Shown in pieces: positions 7,779-17,160 of a stretch of 64,000 nt of DNA. The first letter of the stretch is position 1; each line of letters begins with the position of its first letter. The stretch comes from an uncultured Pseudobutyrivibrio sp. (lineage in GTDB: Bacteria; Bacillota; Clostridia; Lachnospirales; Lachnospiraceae). A model generated the notes under the pieces. The model saw nothing but the letters and a program-made list of their open reading frames with translations, made no database searches and was not told the origin of the DNA. A program made the translations under genes and the position numbers. The stretch is taken from assembly GCA_900546435.1 (NCBI GenBank), contig URCQ01000010.1, positions 1 to 64,000 of the forward strand, written 5' to 3'.

Positions 7779-7787
7779 AGCCTCCCC

Positions 7788-8402
7788 CTATGTTGGCAAT
7801 CCCAAGGAGGATAAAATCTTCTCATAGGATTCTTCTTCTGGCATTAAAATAAAATAGCCATTAATCTGTAAATCATCGCTAAATTCTGTCTTGATCATCA
7901 AGGCATTATCACCAAACATTCCAAACTGAATCGCCGGAACGCTCAAAATAGCTGCAGCCATATCAACCGCTACAAATGGAACCGTCGGAGTGATTGTCAG
8001 ACCGGTAAGACCTGATAATGCTGACAAATACGAACCAGCAATAATATTGCCAACTTCTTTGACAGCAGAAAGATCCATTTCATCAAAATCTTCCATATAA
8101 TCATCTGGACGCATCATCAGACGATTCACAATGTGATGTGCTGATTCCATATCCATCAAAAACATCATGCTTCCATCAATGTCACTGCCTACGCCAAGCA
8201 TAATGCCAACAATAACTTCATCCTCAGCTCCAATGGATGTACCAATCTCTTCCACCGGTAAGAACTGTACCTGTGGAACACTCATATCAATTCGAAGTCC
8301 CAGCATATCTGCAACTGCAGTTGTCGCGTTTCCAGCACCAATATTACCAATTTCTGCTAAAACATCGCGGTATTTTTCATTTACTTCCTGTAAACTAATC
8401 AT
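7788..8402 (-). CDS. cheC: CheY-P phosphatase CheC
   Basis: CheC removes phosphate from CheY-P and is stimulated by CheD. Both active-site motifs of the family are present in 204 residues: 'LAEIGNIGAGNATTAVADML' near residue 16 and 'VKEVGNIIAGSYLSALSGL' near residue 115. The presence of two E-x-x-N sites marks class I or II CheC rather than CheX. It sits between cheW and cheD, as in other Clostridia. The start at 8402 has a GGAGGAA Shine-Dalgarno. Confidence 0.94.
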   Translation of the reverse strand: MISLQEVNEKYRDVLAEIGNIGAGNATTAVADMLGLRIDMSVPQVQFLPVEEIGTSIGAEDEVIVGIMLGVGSDIDGSMMFLMDMESAHHIVNRLMMRPDDYMEDFDEMDLSAVKEVGNIIAGSYLSALSGLTGLTITPTVPFVAVDMAAAILSVPAIQFGMFGDNALMIKTEFSDDLQINGYFILMPEEESYEKILSSLGLPT

Positions 8403-8416
8403 TTGTTCCTCCCGAT

Positions 8417-8887
8417 TTATGAAGCATCCACCTCATCCAAAATAGATGATATCTCAAGAATAGAAATTAAATCTTCTCCATTTTTACCGATACCATTGAT
8501 ATACTGTGTTTTATCTGACTGAGAGTTTTGTGTATTACGATCGATTTCATCTTCAGCAAGTGCAATAACTTCTTTGACTTCGTCTACAACAACACCAACC
8601 AGTCCTTGTTCTTCCGTCTTTAAAATGATAATACGTGTAATATCCGTAAAGACATCATCTTCGAGATTCATCTTACGACGTAAGCTCATAAGTGGCACGA
8701 TTTCACCACGAAGATTGATAACACCAATATAATGTGATGGTGCTTTTGGAACACGTGTAATCTTACACATACGAACAATATTATCTACATAGGAAATATC
8801 CAGACCATACTGCTCATTTCCGATAGATACCACGATATATTGTACAGTTTCTTTTTCAACAATATCTAATCCGTTTTCGTCTTTCAT
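8417..8887 (-). CDS. cheW: Chemotaxis coupling protein CheW
   Basis: CheW links chemoreceptors to the CheA kinase in the signalling array. The 156-residue protein is a single CheW domain, with 'QYIVVSIGNEQYGLDISYV' at the N-terminal side and the receptor-binding strand 'YIGVINLRGEIVPLMSLRRK' near residue 63. It follows cheA by 16 bp. The N-terminal segment of about 12 residues is slightly longer than the minimal domain, which is common. Confidence 0.95.
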   Translation of the reverse strand: MKDENGLDIVEKETVQYIVVSIGNEQYGLDISYVDNIVRMCKITRVPKAPSHYIGVINLRGEIVPLMSLRRKMNLEDDVFTDITRIIILKTEEQGLVGVVVDEVKEVIALAEDEIDRNTQNSQSDKTQYINGIGKNGEDLISILEISSILDEVDAS

Positions 8888-8903
8888 GTCCTTCTACCCC
8901 CTA

Positions 8904-10988
8904 TTAGAAAATTGCGTTTACGTCAATAATCAATGCAACTTCTCCATCACCAAGAATGGTTGCACCATTGATAATCTTATTGTTATCGATACATTTACCA
9001 AGAGATTTGATAACGATTTCCTGCTGTCCAATCAAATCATCAACAACAAGGCCAGCATAATTATCTCCCTTACGCACAATAACGACTGTCAAGTTTTCTG
9101 GTTCTTCTTCCGATGGTGCCGAATCAAGCATTTGATCCAGACGAATCAACGGAATAACCATACCACGCAAATGAATGACTTCTTCTGCCTGTACGTACTT
9201 AATATCGCTAACCGGAATATTTTCAATGTTTTGAATAGAGCCAAGTGCGATGGCATACTTTTCATCACGCACTTCCACCATCAATGCCTGGATAATTGCA
9301 AGTGTAAGTGGAAGACGTACAATAAAGGTTGTTCCTGTACCCTTGATACTCTTAACTGTAACATCACCACCCAAAGCTTCGATATTAGATTTAACAACAT
9401 CTAATCCTACGCCTCTTCCAGAAATATCTGTAATCTTCTTTGCCATAGAAAAACTCGGCATAAACAGGAAATCAATAATTTCCTTCTGGCTAAGATTCTC
9501 TGCCTGATCCGGTGTTACAAAGCCTCTTTCAATTGCCTTTTCTTTGATTTTTTCAGTATCAAGACCTGCACCATCGTCCTTAACTTCAATAATTACGTTA
9601 TTGCCTTCCTGGAATGCATTTAAGATAATGCTTCCTGTTTCCGGCTTACCGACTTTGCGTCTTTCTTCCGGAGATTCAATACCATGATCTGCAGAATTAC
9701 GAAGCAAATGCTGTAATGGATCACCAATCTGATCAACTACCGTACGATCCAATTCTGTCTCTTCACCAGACATATACAGTTCCATCGGTTTGTTCAGCCT
9801 ACGGCTCAAATCACGAATCATTCGTGGGAATTTGTTTACAACACTCTCGATTGGAACCATACGCACTTTCATAACAGATTCATGTAGATTTGTTGTGATA
9901 CGCTCAAGGTATTCAATCTGATCATGGAATGACTGGTTGTTGCCCTCGCCATTCTGTTCAGAATCGCTCAAAGACACCAAACTGTTCTTTGCGATAATCA
10001 GCTCACTTACCTGATTCATAAGTGCGTCTAATTTTTCGATGTCAACACGTACCGTTCTCGCCGTTACGGGCTTATTGTTTGTCACTTTTTTCGACTTTAC
10101 AGATGCTTTTGCAGACTTTGGTGCTTCCGGTTGTTTTTCTTCCGGCTTATGTTCTGCTTCTGGCTTTTCTTCCTGTACTGCTGGAGCTGCTTCTTCCTGT
10201 TGGAATTTGTCAAAGCTTGTCTCCCCTGCATCCACACCTTCGATTTCAGACACTGCCTTAATAGCATCAATGATTGGCTGTAAATCATGGCTGGACGCTG
10301 CAACTAAGCTAAAGTCAAAATCAAACTTTTCATCCTCAATATCTTGTGAACTTGGATTGTAAGCAAGGATTTCTCCAAAATCTTCTACTGCCTTAAATAC
10401 AAGGAATGCTCTTGCTGCTTTTAACAGGCAATCCTTTTGGATATGTACGGTAAACTCATAGATATGCAACCCTGACTGCTGTGCTTCTTTGATACGTGCA
10501 TAAGTTGCATCATCTACATCCATATGTAGTAATTCTGTCTTTGTATCAGAAGAAGCCGTTTCCTGTACTGCCTCTTTTTCAGGCGCTACCTCTGCCGGCG
10601 CTCTACCACCATTCAAATAATCATTTAACTGTTGGATCAAAGCTTCATTTCCATTATCCCCTTCATCTGAGGTGGCTTTGACGGTCTCAAGATATTCTTC
10701 AATAGCATCCAGACAATTAAACAAAATATCAATCAAATTACTATTTACTTTGATATTATCATTACGAATTTCCTGAAATACATTCTCCATATCATGGGTG
10801 AGTCTTTGCATTTTCTTAAATCCCATGGTACCTGCCATTCCCTTTAAAGAATGCGCAGCGCGGAAAATTTCATTGATCACATCTTTGTTTTCCGGTTCTT
10901 TTTCCAAAATCATAATGTTGTCATTCAATGTCTGAATATGACCATTTGTTTCGTCGATAAAAATGTCGAGATATTGACTTACATCCAT
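8904..10988 (-). CDS. cheA: Chemotaxis sensor histidine kinase CheA
   Basis: CheA is the autophosphorylating kinase that feeds CheY and CheB. The domain order in 694 residues is complete. The HPt domain carries phospho-acceptor His46 in 'FRAAHSLKGMAGTMGF'. A P2-type CheY/CheB-binding region is at about 150-260, and a Glu/Lys-rich linker at about 265-310. The dimerisation domain follows. The ATPase domain has an N-box ('LLRNSADHGIE') and G-boxes ('VKDDGAGLD', 'GRGVGLDVVKS'). The C-terminus is a CheW-like domain. It starts 3 bp after cheB. No defect is seen. Confidence 0.96.
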   Translation of the reverse strand: MDVSQYLDIFIDETNGHIQTLNDNIMILEKEPENKDVINEIFRAAHSLKGMAGTMGFKKMQRLTHDMENVFQEIRNDNIKVNSNLIDILFNCLDAIEEYLETVKATSDEGDNGNEALIQQLNDYLNGGRAPAEVAPEKEAVQETASSDTKTELLHMDVDDATYARIKEAQQSGLHIYEFTVHIQKDCLLKAARAFLVFKAVEDFGEILAYNPSSQDIEDEKFDFDFSLVAASSHDLQPIIDAIKAVSEIEGVDAGETSFDKFQQEEAAPAVQEEKPEAEHKPEEKQPEAPKSAKASVKSKKVTNNKPVTARTVRVDIEKLDALMNQVSELIIAKNSLVSLSDSEQNGEGNNQSFHDQIEYLERITTNLHESVMKVRMVPIESVVNKFPRMIRDLSRRLNKPMELYMSGEETELDRTVVDQIGDPLQHLLRNSADHGIESPEERRKVGKPETGSIILNAFQEGNNVIIEVKDDGAGLDTEKIKEKAIERGFVTPDQAENLSQKEIIDFLFMPSFSMAKKITDISGRGVGLDVVKSNIEALGGDVTVKSIKGTGTTFIVRLPLTLAIIQALMVEVRDEKYAIALGSIQNIENIPVSDIKYVQAEEVIHLRGMVIPLIRLDQMLDSAPSEEEPENLTVVIVRKGDNYAGLVVDDLIGQQEIVIKSLGKCIDNNKIINGATILGDGEVALIIDVNAIF

Positions 10989-10991
10989 CTT

Positions 10992-12107
10992 TTAATCCCC
11001 CAATTTCTTTATAATTGCATCTGCAACCTGATTAATAGGAACTACTTTATCACTTAGACCCTGCTGTTCTATAGATCTAGGCATACCATAGACAACACAT
11101 GTGTCCTGGCTTTCTGATATTACATAGATTTTCTTGTGTTTTTTTAGCTGCTGGATACCTTTTGTACCATCTGCGCCCATACCAGTTAAAACAACGCAGA
11201 TAATTTCGTTATATCCCGAGTCACAGAGTGACTCATACATCACATCTGCACATGGCTTTAGACTACTGACCGGTGGCTTATCATTAATGCTAATCACAGC
11301 TCGTCCACTGTTGTCTTTTGCAATCTCCATATGCTTTCCTCCAGGCGCAATATACACATATCCTGCCTGTAATACCTCCTGATGCTCTGCTTCCTTCACA
11401 TGAACCTTACTTGTCTGATCCAGTCGTCTGGCAAGTGAAGCAGTAAATCCTGCCGGCATATGCTGTACAAGCACAATTGGGACTGGCAAATCCGCCGGCA
11501 ACATAGGAACCATCACCTGTAAAGCCTGTGGTCCTCCTGTCGAACATGCTAGTGCCACTAACGTATCTTTTTTCATATTTGCAACTGCGTTATTCTCCGT
11601 TTTAGCCGGTGCGTTATCGTTACGTTCCATCTTCCCTGTAACGCGCTTTGTAATCTCGCGGACACGTTTTGTTGTTTCATACGGATCTATGCTACGCACA
11701 TGTTTGGGTGCTTGCATTCCGCGTGAGGCACACCGCAAGGATTTGAGCAAATCCTCCGCCACTGCTTCTGTCATTCCATGCAATCGATTCTCCCGATATA
11801 CATAATCATATGCACCAAGCTTCATCGCTTTTCTTACAATCTGCATATCTTCCTCAATTGACGTTGTCAATATTATAACTTGTGGACGTTTTTCTAATGT
11901 TTGTAGCTGTTGCATAAACGCAACCACATCCATACGTGCTGACAATCCAATGACAATAAGCGGATAGGCATTTTCTACTATTTTGTTGTAAGCATCTTGT
12001 ATGTTCATGCTCATCTCAGACACTTGAAAATCTTTGTCTGTGCTAATTATATCACAGATTTTTCTTCTCATGAGTGCAAAGTCATCAACAACTAGTACCT
12101 TTTGCAT
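10992..12107 (-). CDS. cheB: Protein-glutamate methylesterase CheB with a degenerate receiver domain
   Basis: CheB removes methyl groups from chemoreceptors. The C-terminal esterase domain (about residues 180-371) looks intact: the catalytic Ser lies in 'ALACSTGGPQAL', the His in 'VLVQHMPAGFT', and the Asp in 'LTGMGADGTKG'. The N-terminal receiver domain keeps the acidic pair Asp8-Asp9, but where the phosphorylated Asp is expected the sequence reads 'PLIVIGLSARMD', with Gly54. The usual Lys near residue 107 is also replaced ('DYVYRENR'). Activation by CheA phosphotransfer should therefore be lost or altered. It overlaps the PilZ gene by 1 bp. Product identity is firm; its regulation is not. 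Confidence 0.9.
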   Translation of the reverse strand: MQKVLVVDDFALMRRKICDIISTDKDFQVSEMSMNIQDAYNKIVENAYPLIVIGLSARMDVVAFMQQLQTLEKRPQVIILTTSIEEDMQIVRKAMKLGAYDYVYRENRLHGMTEAVAEDLLKSLRCASRGMQAPKHVRSIDPYETTKRVREITKRVTGKMERNDNAPAKTENNAVANMKKDTLVALACSTGGPQALQVMVPMLPADLPVPIVLVQHMPAGFTASLARRLDQTSKVHVKEAEHQEVLQAGYVYIAPGGKHMEIAKDNSGRAVISINDKPPVSSLKPCADVMYESLCDSGYNEIICVVLTGMGADGTKGIQQLKKHKKIYVISESQDTCVVYGMPRSIEQQGLSDKVVPINQVADAIIKKLGD

Positions 12108-12847
12108 TATATTTCCTGTTCCTTCTTTCTGATTCTACGTTCCTCTTCAAAAACGTACCCAATCAACTGTTCTTTTAATCGTGAATCTTTAAAATAAAAT
12201 TTCACACGGTGCATATATTTGTCCCTTGCTTCTGTACGACTCGATTCTATAATCTTTGCAACCACATCGATTTCTAATTGCTCTTCTTTATTTTTCCGAG
12301 GCAAATGAAATTCCATGAGCAGAAACTTTATGTCCTGTAAAGAATTAGACGATGTAAAACGAGCTCCGCCGCCACTAATATCTAAAATGGTACCTATGCC
12401 ACGCACCGTCATTTCATTACGTGTCTTAATACTTTTTTTCACTTCTTCAATGGTTTCTGCCATAGCTGCTGTTTCCGTCAATTCCATAAAAATCATCGGC
12501 ACCATACAAGTCACACGATAATATTCTCTACGCTGGAACCGCTCTAATTCACTGGTCAATTCGATTTTCAGCAAGTAAAAATGTTCTTTTTTTATGTGAT
12601 CTGTCACAGTACCATGCGCTCTATAAAGTCCACTCTGCGTAGAAAAAACAAATTCATAACGTATATTCTTAGGTAGAATTTGTAATCTTCCACCAGTCAT
12701 TGGCATTTGCAGTTCAATTCCTTCACTCGTAACATCAAAAATGGTCGAGTAATAAATCCCCTGCGTTGCAGCGATATCATCATTTTCCATCACTTGCGTA
12801 ATACGGATATCCACTTTGCATCCCGGCAACAAGTCTTCCATTCTCAT
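12107..12847 (-). CDS. PilZ-domain flagellar brake protein (YcgR family)
   Basis: This 246-residue protein has a YcgR-type N-terminal domain (about 1-95) and a C-terminal PilZ domain (about 100-230). Both parts of the c-di-GMP-binding signature are visible: an Arg-rich motif 'RFQRREYYRV' and 'ILDISGGGARF'. Relatives slow the motor or affect stator function when c-di-GMP is high. It lies between flhG and cheB. This suggests that c-di-GMP modulates motility in this organism, although no cyclase or phosphodiesterase is in the window. Confidence 0.88.
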   Translation of the reverse strand: MRMEDLLPGCKVDIRITQVMENDDIAATQGIYYSTIFDVTSEGIELQMPMTGGRLQILPKNIRYEFVFSTQSGLYRAHGTVTDHIKKEHFYLLKIELTSELERFQRREYYRVTCMVPMIFMELTETAAMAETIEEVKKSIKTRNEMTVRGIGTILDISGGGARFTSSNSLQDIKFLLMEFHLPRKNKEEQLEIDVVAKIIESSRTEARDKYMHRVKFYFKDSRLKEQLIGYVFEEERRIRKKEQEI

Positions 12848-12875
12848 ATACTACTCCTAGACGTTCCCCTATTTT

Positions 12876-13748
12876 CTAAGAACGTCCCATAAAATTATTA
12901 AATAATTGGGTAATGTCCCAACGATATCTGTTTTTATCATCACCCGTCATCAAATTTTGCGCTATGATTTCAAATGCTTTTGTTGATTTTGCATTCGGAG
13001 ACACGGTCGAAACCGTTTTCTGATTGCGCACTGCTTTTTCAAGCGTTGGGTCTGCTGGAATCATCCCGAGATAATGTAGCTTTCCATCCAGAAACTTTTC
13101 CACGACAGAATTGAGTTTCTGGTAAACTGCATTTCCCTCAGCTTCCGATGTTACTTTATTAGCAACCATGTGTACATTTGTACCATTACGGATAAATTTC
13201 GGGTTCTTATAGAGCGCCTTCATTAACGAATACGAATCCGTTATCGAACTAGGCTCTGGTGTTGTCACCAAAATCACCTCAGGACTGGCCAGTACAAACT
13301 CCAACACACTATCCGCAACGCCTGCACCTGTATCAATAATCAACACATCGCATAAATCATTTAAAAGGGACAGACTATGCACCAAATAGCTAATCTGTTC
13401 TTTTGACAGATTATTTAATCCTACAATTCCTGATCCTCCGGAAATAAAACCAATATCCATTGGTCCGGTTGTAATAATCTCTCGTATGCTCTTACCACCA
13501 AAAATCAAGTCACTTAAATTGTATTTTGGAACGGTTCCAAACATTACTTCTACATTTGCAAGTCCAAAATCTGCATCTAAAATAATGACACGCTGACCCA
13601 TTTTGCGAAACATAATCGCTAAATTGACTGCCATATTAGACTTGCCCACGCCACCTTTTCCGCTGGTAATGGTGATCACACGGGCGTTTCCAATATTATT
13701 TTGATTTTTCTGTTTGATCACATTTCTTAATTGCTCGGCCTGATCCAT
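12876..13748 (-). CDS. flhG: Flagellar number regulator FlhG (MinD/ParA-like ATPase)
   Basis: FlhG, also called FleN or YlxH, is a MinD-type ATPase that with FlhF sets flagellar number and position. The 290-residue protein has a deviant Walker A 'ITSGKGGVGKSNMAVNLA' near residue 27, a switch motif 'ILDADFGLANVEV' and the 'LIIDTGAG' block. A short N-terminal segment resembles the FlhF-activating region. Its start is adjacent to the flhF stop, so the pair is coupled. No C-terminal amphipathic helix is obvious at a glance. Confidence 0.94.
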   Translation of the reverse strand: MDQAEQLRNVIKQKNQNNIGNARVITITSGKGGVGKSNMAVNLAIMFRKMGQRVIILDADFGLANVEVMFGTVPKYNLSDLIFGGKSIREIITTGPMDIGFISGGSGIVGLNNLSKEQISYLVHSLSLLNDLCDVLIIDTGAGVADSVLEFVLASPEVILVTTPEPSSITDSYSLMKALYKNPKFIRNGTNVHMVANKVTSEAEGNAVYQKLNSVVEKFLDGKLHYLGMIPADPTLEKAVRNQKTVSTVSPNAKSTKAFEIIAQNLMTGDDKNRYRWDITQLFNNFMGRS

Positions 13749-15065
13749 CTATCTGCCTCCCAACAATTGTTTTACCAGTTTTTGCGTATCCACAACTTCT
13801 ATATCATCTGGCACATTCTGGCCAGTGGTCACATAAGAAAGCTGTGCACCGGTATGTAACTTGATATTTAATATATTACCATATGTACTGGTTTCATCCA
13901 ACTTTGTAAAAATAAGATGGAATTCGCAAAATTCATTATAAATATCTGTGATTTCGATTAAGTCTTTATATTTTGTTGTCGCACTGAGAACCAGATAAAT
14001 CTGTCTCTCATATTGTGCTGGCAAATTCTCTAATAAACGCTTCATGTCCTCGCGCTGACCATCATTTTTATGGGAAAATCCTGCTGTATCTACTAATACA
14101 AGGTCATAATCCAAAAACTTTTCCATCTCTTTTCCAATGTCTTCCGGTGTATAAATAATGGACAGAGGTGTATCCAAAATATTGGCATATGTACGCAGCT
14201 GTTCTGCGGCTGCGATTCGATAAGTATCTGCTGTAAGCAGCGCTACCTTCTTTTCCTGCTCTACTTTAAAACGCGATGCTATCTTCGCAATTGTCGTTGT
14301 TTTCCCTACTCCTGTCGGGCCAATAAAAAATACGACTTTCGGTTTCTTTTTTGAAAGTGAAATTACTTCCGGCTGACCAAGTTTTAAGATCATTTTCTGA
14401 TAAACATTAGAGATCAGATAATCCAATCCATTGGTACTATGTGAAACACGATCTAATTCATCCATAAACTGATTGATATAGACTTCATCCACTTCATTGT
14501 CTAGTAATACTTTATATAAGATTTTAAAAAACTGATGGCTTTGTTCATCACGCTCTTGTGGAATCTCCTCCACAAAATCCATAGATTGTAATGGACGGAA
14601 TTCCGGTTCTTTCACCATCTGTGCAGCCTGTGATTCCTTTAATGGTGCAATCGGCTTATGACCGTTTTTTTCCATAACTTCATTTACTGCAGCAAATGCT
14701 TCTTTTAATGCCTGTGACTCTGCATGTAATTCCTGTGATGCCGCCGCAGTATTTTTTACAGGCGATACCGCCACTGGTTCTACATCTTTTGTCAAATCAC
14801 GTAACGAAATTTCTTCATCTGCCACTGCATTAAAACCACTGGTATTACTTTCTTTCTGTGGCTGTGGAATGCTAAAAGGTCCTTGCGGCATCACATCATC
14901 CTCAAGTGCCGCTGTCACTTCATACATACTGCCCTTAAAAATACCAAAAATACCTTTCTGACGTACTTCTTTTACATTCATGATAACGACAGAGGAGCCC
15001 ATTTCTTCTTTCGCCAATGCGATTGCTTCTTCTTTTGTTTTTCCCTGAAATTTTTTTATGGTCAT
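13749..15065 (-). CDS. flhF: Flagellar biosynthesis GTPase FlhF
   Basis: FlhF is an SRP-type GTPase that directs where flagella are built. In 438 residues the order is a basic N-terminal domain (1-60), a low-complexity linker (about 75-160), an N domain, and a G domain. The G domain shows 'FFIGPTGVGKTTTIAKIAS', the 'LLTADTYRIAAAEQLRTYA' block, 'LVDTAGFSHK' and 'IFTKLDET'. It follows flhA directly and precedes flhG. Length and motifs fit the family. Confidence 0.96.
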   Translation of the reverse strand: MTIKKFQGKTKEEAIALAKEEMGSSVVIMNVKEVRQKGIFGIFKGSMYEVTAALEDDVMPQGPFSIPQPQKESNTSGFNAVADEEISLRDLTKDVEPVAVSPVKNTAAASQELHAESQALKEAFAAVNEVMEKNGHKPIAPLKESQAAQMVKEPEFRPLQSMDFVEEIPQERDEQSHQFFKILYKVLLDNEVDEVYINQFMDELDRVSHSTNGLDYLISNVYQKMILKLGQPEVISLSKKKPKVVFFIGPTGVGKTTTIAKIASRFKVEQEKKVALLTADTYRIAAAEQLRTYANILDTPLSIIYTPEDIGKEMEKFLDYDLVLVDTAGFSHKNDGQREDMKRLLENLPAQYERQIYLVLSATTKYKDLIEITDIYNEFCEFHLIFTKLDETSTYGNILNIKLHTGAQLSYVTTGQNVPDDIEVVDTQKLVKQLLGGR

Positions 15066-15066
15066 T

Positions 15067-17115
15067 TTATCCTGTCACCATCCCTACTGATTGTAATTCT
15101 ACATCGGAATCAATCTCATTATAAGATACCACAATAAGATCTTTCACATAGTCTTCTGTCATTTTCTTAAAGTACATACGCACAATCGGCGATGTTACAA
15201 CAATTGGCGTTTTACCACTTTCTTCAAATTTGGCAATCTCTGTCTGTAAAGACTCCATGATTGCGCGTATACGCTCTGGATCCAGTGTTAAATAGGCTCC
15301 TTGCTCCGTCTGTTTGATGGATGCCATAATGTCCTGTTCAACCTTCGGATCCAAAGTAATGCAGCTGGTCACTTCATTTGGAACAAAATAGTGGCTGGAT
15401 ATCGCGCGCTTCAACCCTTGTCTTACATATTCTGTCAGTACATCCGTATCACGCGTCGTAGTCGCATGATCTGCAAGTGTCTCAAAAATGGAAAGCAAAT
15501 CTCGAATAGAAACGCCTTCCTTTAAAAGATTCTGCAATACTTTCTGGATTTCTCCAAGTCCTAATAATTTTGGTGTCAGTTCCTCTACCAGAGCAGGATT
15601 TGTCTCTTTTAAGTTATTTACCAGATTCTGTACATCCTGTCTGCTCAGAAGTTCAGCAATATGGCGACGGATAACCTCCGTCAGATGTGTTGCAATGATG
15701 GATGGTGGGTCTACCACTGTATACCCTAAACTCTCTGCACGTTCTCGCTGTCCATCCGTAATCCAGATAGCCGGCAGATGGAATGATGGCTCGAACGTAG
15801 GAATTCCATTGATTTCTTCCTCTGTATAGCCTGGGTTCATTGCCATATAGTGGTCAAACAAAATCTCACCTTCTGCCACCTGAATCCCCTTGATTTTGAT
15901 AATATACTGATTTGGATTCAACTGTATATTATCACGCAGACGAATAATCGGTACTACCGTACCAAGTTCCAAGGCAATCTGTCGGCGAATCATAACAACA
16001 CGATCCAACAAATCGCCGCCTTGATTAACATCTGCAAGAGGAATAATGCCATATCCAAATTCCAATTCAATCGGGTCTACCTGCAGCAATGAAACCACAT
16101 TCTCCGGACGGCGGATTTCTTCTGCCTCAGATTCCTCCGCTGCCACCTCTTCTTCAATACTCTCCTCTCCGATACTCTTAGACATAGAATATCCGGAAAC
16201 CAGAAAGGCCGCACCAAAGGCGCCAAATAATATGGTATTCAACGGTGTTACAACACCCAAGAAAATCATGGATGTACCAACAATATAGAGTACTTTTGGT
16301 ATACCAAACAACTGTTTTACCAAAACGCCACTAAAATCAGCTTCCTTCGAGCCCTTCGTTACCAAAATACCTGTTGCCAACGAAATCAGAAGCGATGGAA
16401 TCTGTGAACAAAGTCCATCACCAATGGTAAGAAGTCCATACTGTTGGATTGCATCTGAAAATGTCAATCCACTACGCATAACGCCCATAACGGTTCCACC
16501 AATCAGATTGATGAAGGTGATCAAAAGACCGGCTGTTGCATCTCCTTTTACGTACTTTGTCGCACCATCCATAGAACCGAAAAAGCTAGACTCATCCTGC
16601 AATTTCTGTCTTCTTTCCCGTGCATCTTTTTCTGTAATTGCTCCGGTATTCAAATCAGCATCAATCGCCATCTGTTTTCCGGGCATAGCATCAAGCGTAA
16701 AACGTGCTGAGACTTCAGCAACACGCTCAGAACCTTTGTTGATGACCATAAACTGCACAATAATCAATACGATAAAAATAATAGCACCAATGACAAGGTC
16801 ACCACCACCCACGAATTGACCAAACGTTTCTACAACATTTCCCGGTGAACCAGTACTTAAAATCAAACGTGTCGAAGATACGTTGAGAGAAATACGAAAT
16901 ATCGTCGTAAACAAAAGCAGCGTCGGGAAAAATGACATATCAAGCACTTCACGCACAAACAAAACATTCATCAGCACAATCAATGCAATCGAAATGTTTA
17001 GTGCCAACATAACATCCAATAAAATAGAAGGAATCGGAACAATAAAGAATATAATTGCCGCTAACAGATAAGCCGCAACACCGACGTCAGTTTTTTTTAC
17101 TCCGGATAAATTCAT
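15067..17115 (-). CDS. flhA: Flagellar type III export gate protein FlhA
   Basis: FlhA is the large subunit of the flagellar export gate. The 682-residue protein has a hydrophobic N-terminal half with about eight membrane segments (residues 15-320), including the conserved cytoplasmic loop around 'KQMAIDADLNTGAITEKDAR'. A linker and a large cytoplasmic domain (about 355-682) that binds chaperone-substrate complexes follow. It follows flhB by 45 bp and precedes flhF by 1 bp. No odd features. Confidence 0.97.
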   Translation of the reverse strand: MNLSGVKKTDVGVAAYLLAAIIFFIVPIPSILLDVMLALNISIALIVLMNVLFVREVLDMSFFPTLLLFTTIFRISLNVSSTRLILSTGSPGNVVETFGQFVGGGDLVIGAIIFIVLIIVQFMVINKGSERVAEVSARFTLDAMPGKQMAIDADLNTGAITEKDARERRQKLQDESSFFGSMDGATKYVKGDATAGLLITFINLIGGTVMGVMRSGLTFSDAIQQYGLLTIGDGLCSQIPSLLISLATGILVTKGSKEADFSGVLVKQLFGIPKVLYIVGTSMIFLGVVTPLNTILFGAFGAAFLVSGYSMSKSIGEESIEEEVAAEESEAEEIRRPENVVSLLQVDPIELEFGYGIIPLADVNQGGDLLDRVVMIRRQIALELGTVVPIIRLRDNIQLNPNQYIIKIKGIQVAEGEILFDHYMAMNPGYTEEEINGIPTFEPSFHLPAIWITDGQRERAESLGYTVVDPPSIIATHLTEVIRRHIAELLSRQDVQNLVNNLKETNPALVEELTPKLLGLGEIQKVLQNLLKEGVSIRDLLSIFETLADHATTTRDTDVLTEYVRQGLKRAISSHYFVPNEVTSCITLDPKVEQDIMASIKQTEQGAYLTLDPERIRAIMESLQTEIAKFEESGKTPIVVTSPIVRMYFKKMTEDYVKDLIVVSYNEIDSDVELQSVGMVTG

Positions 17116-17160
17116 TCCGCTTCCTCCTTTCTGTAGTACTTTTCTTTCATCTTAAACTAT

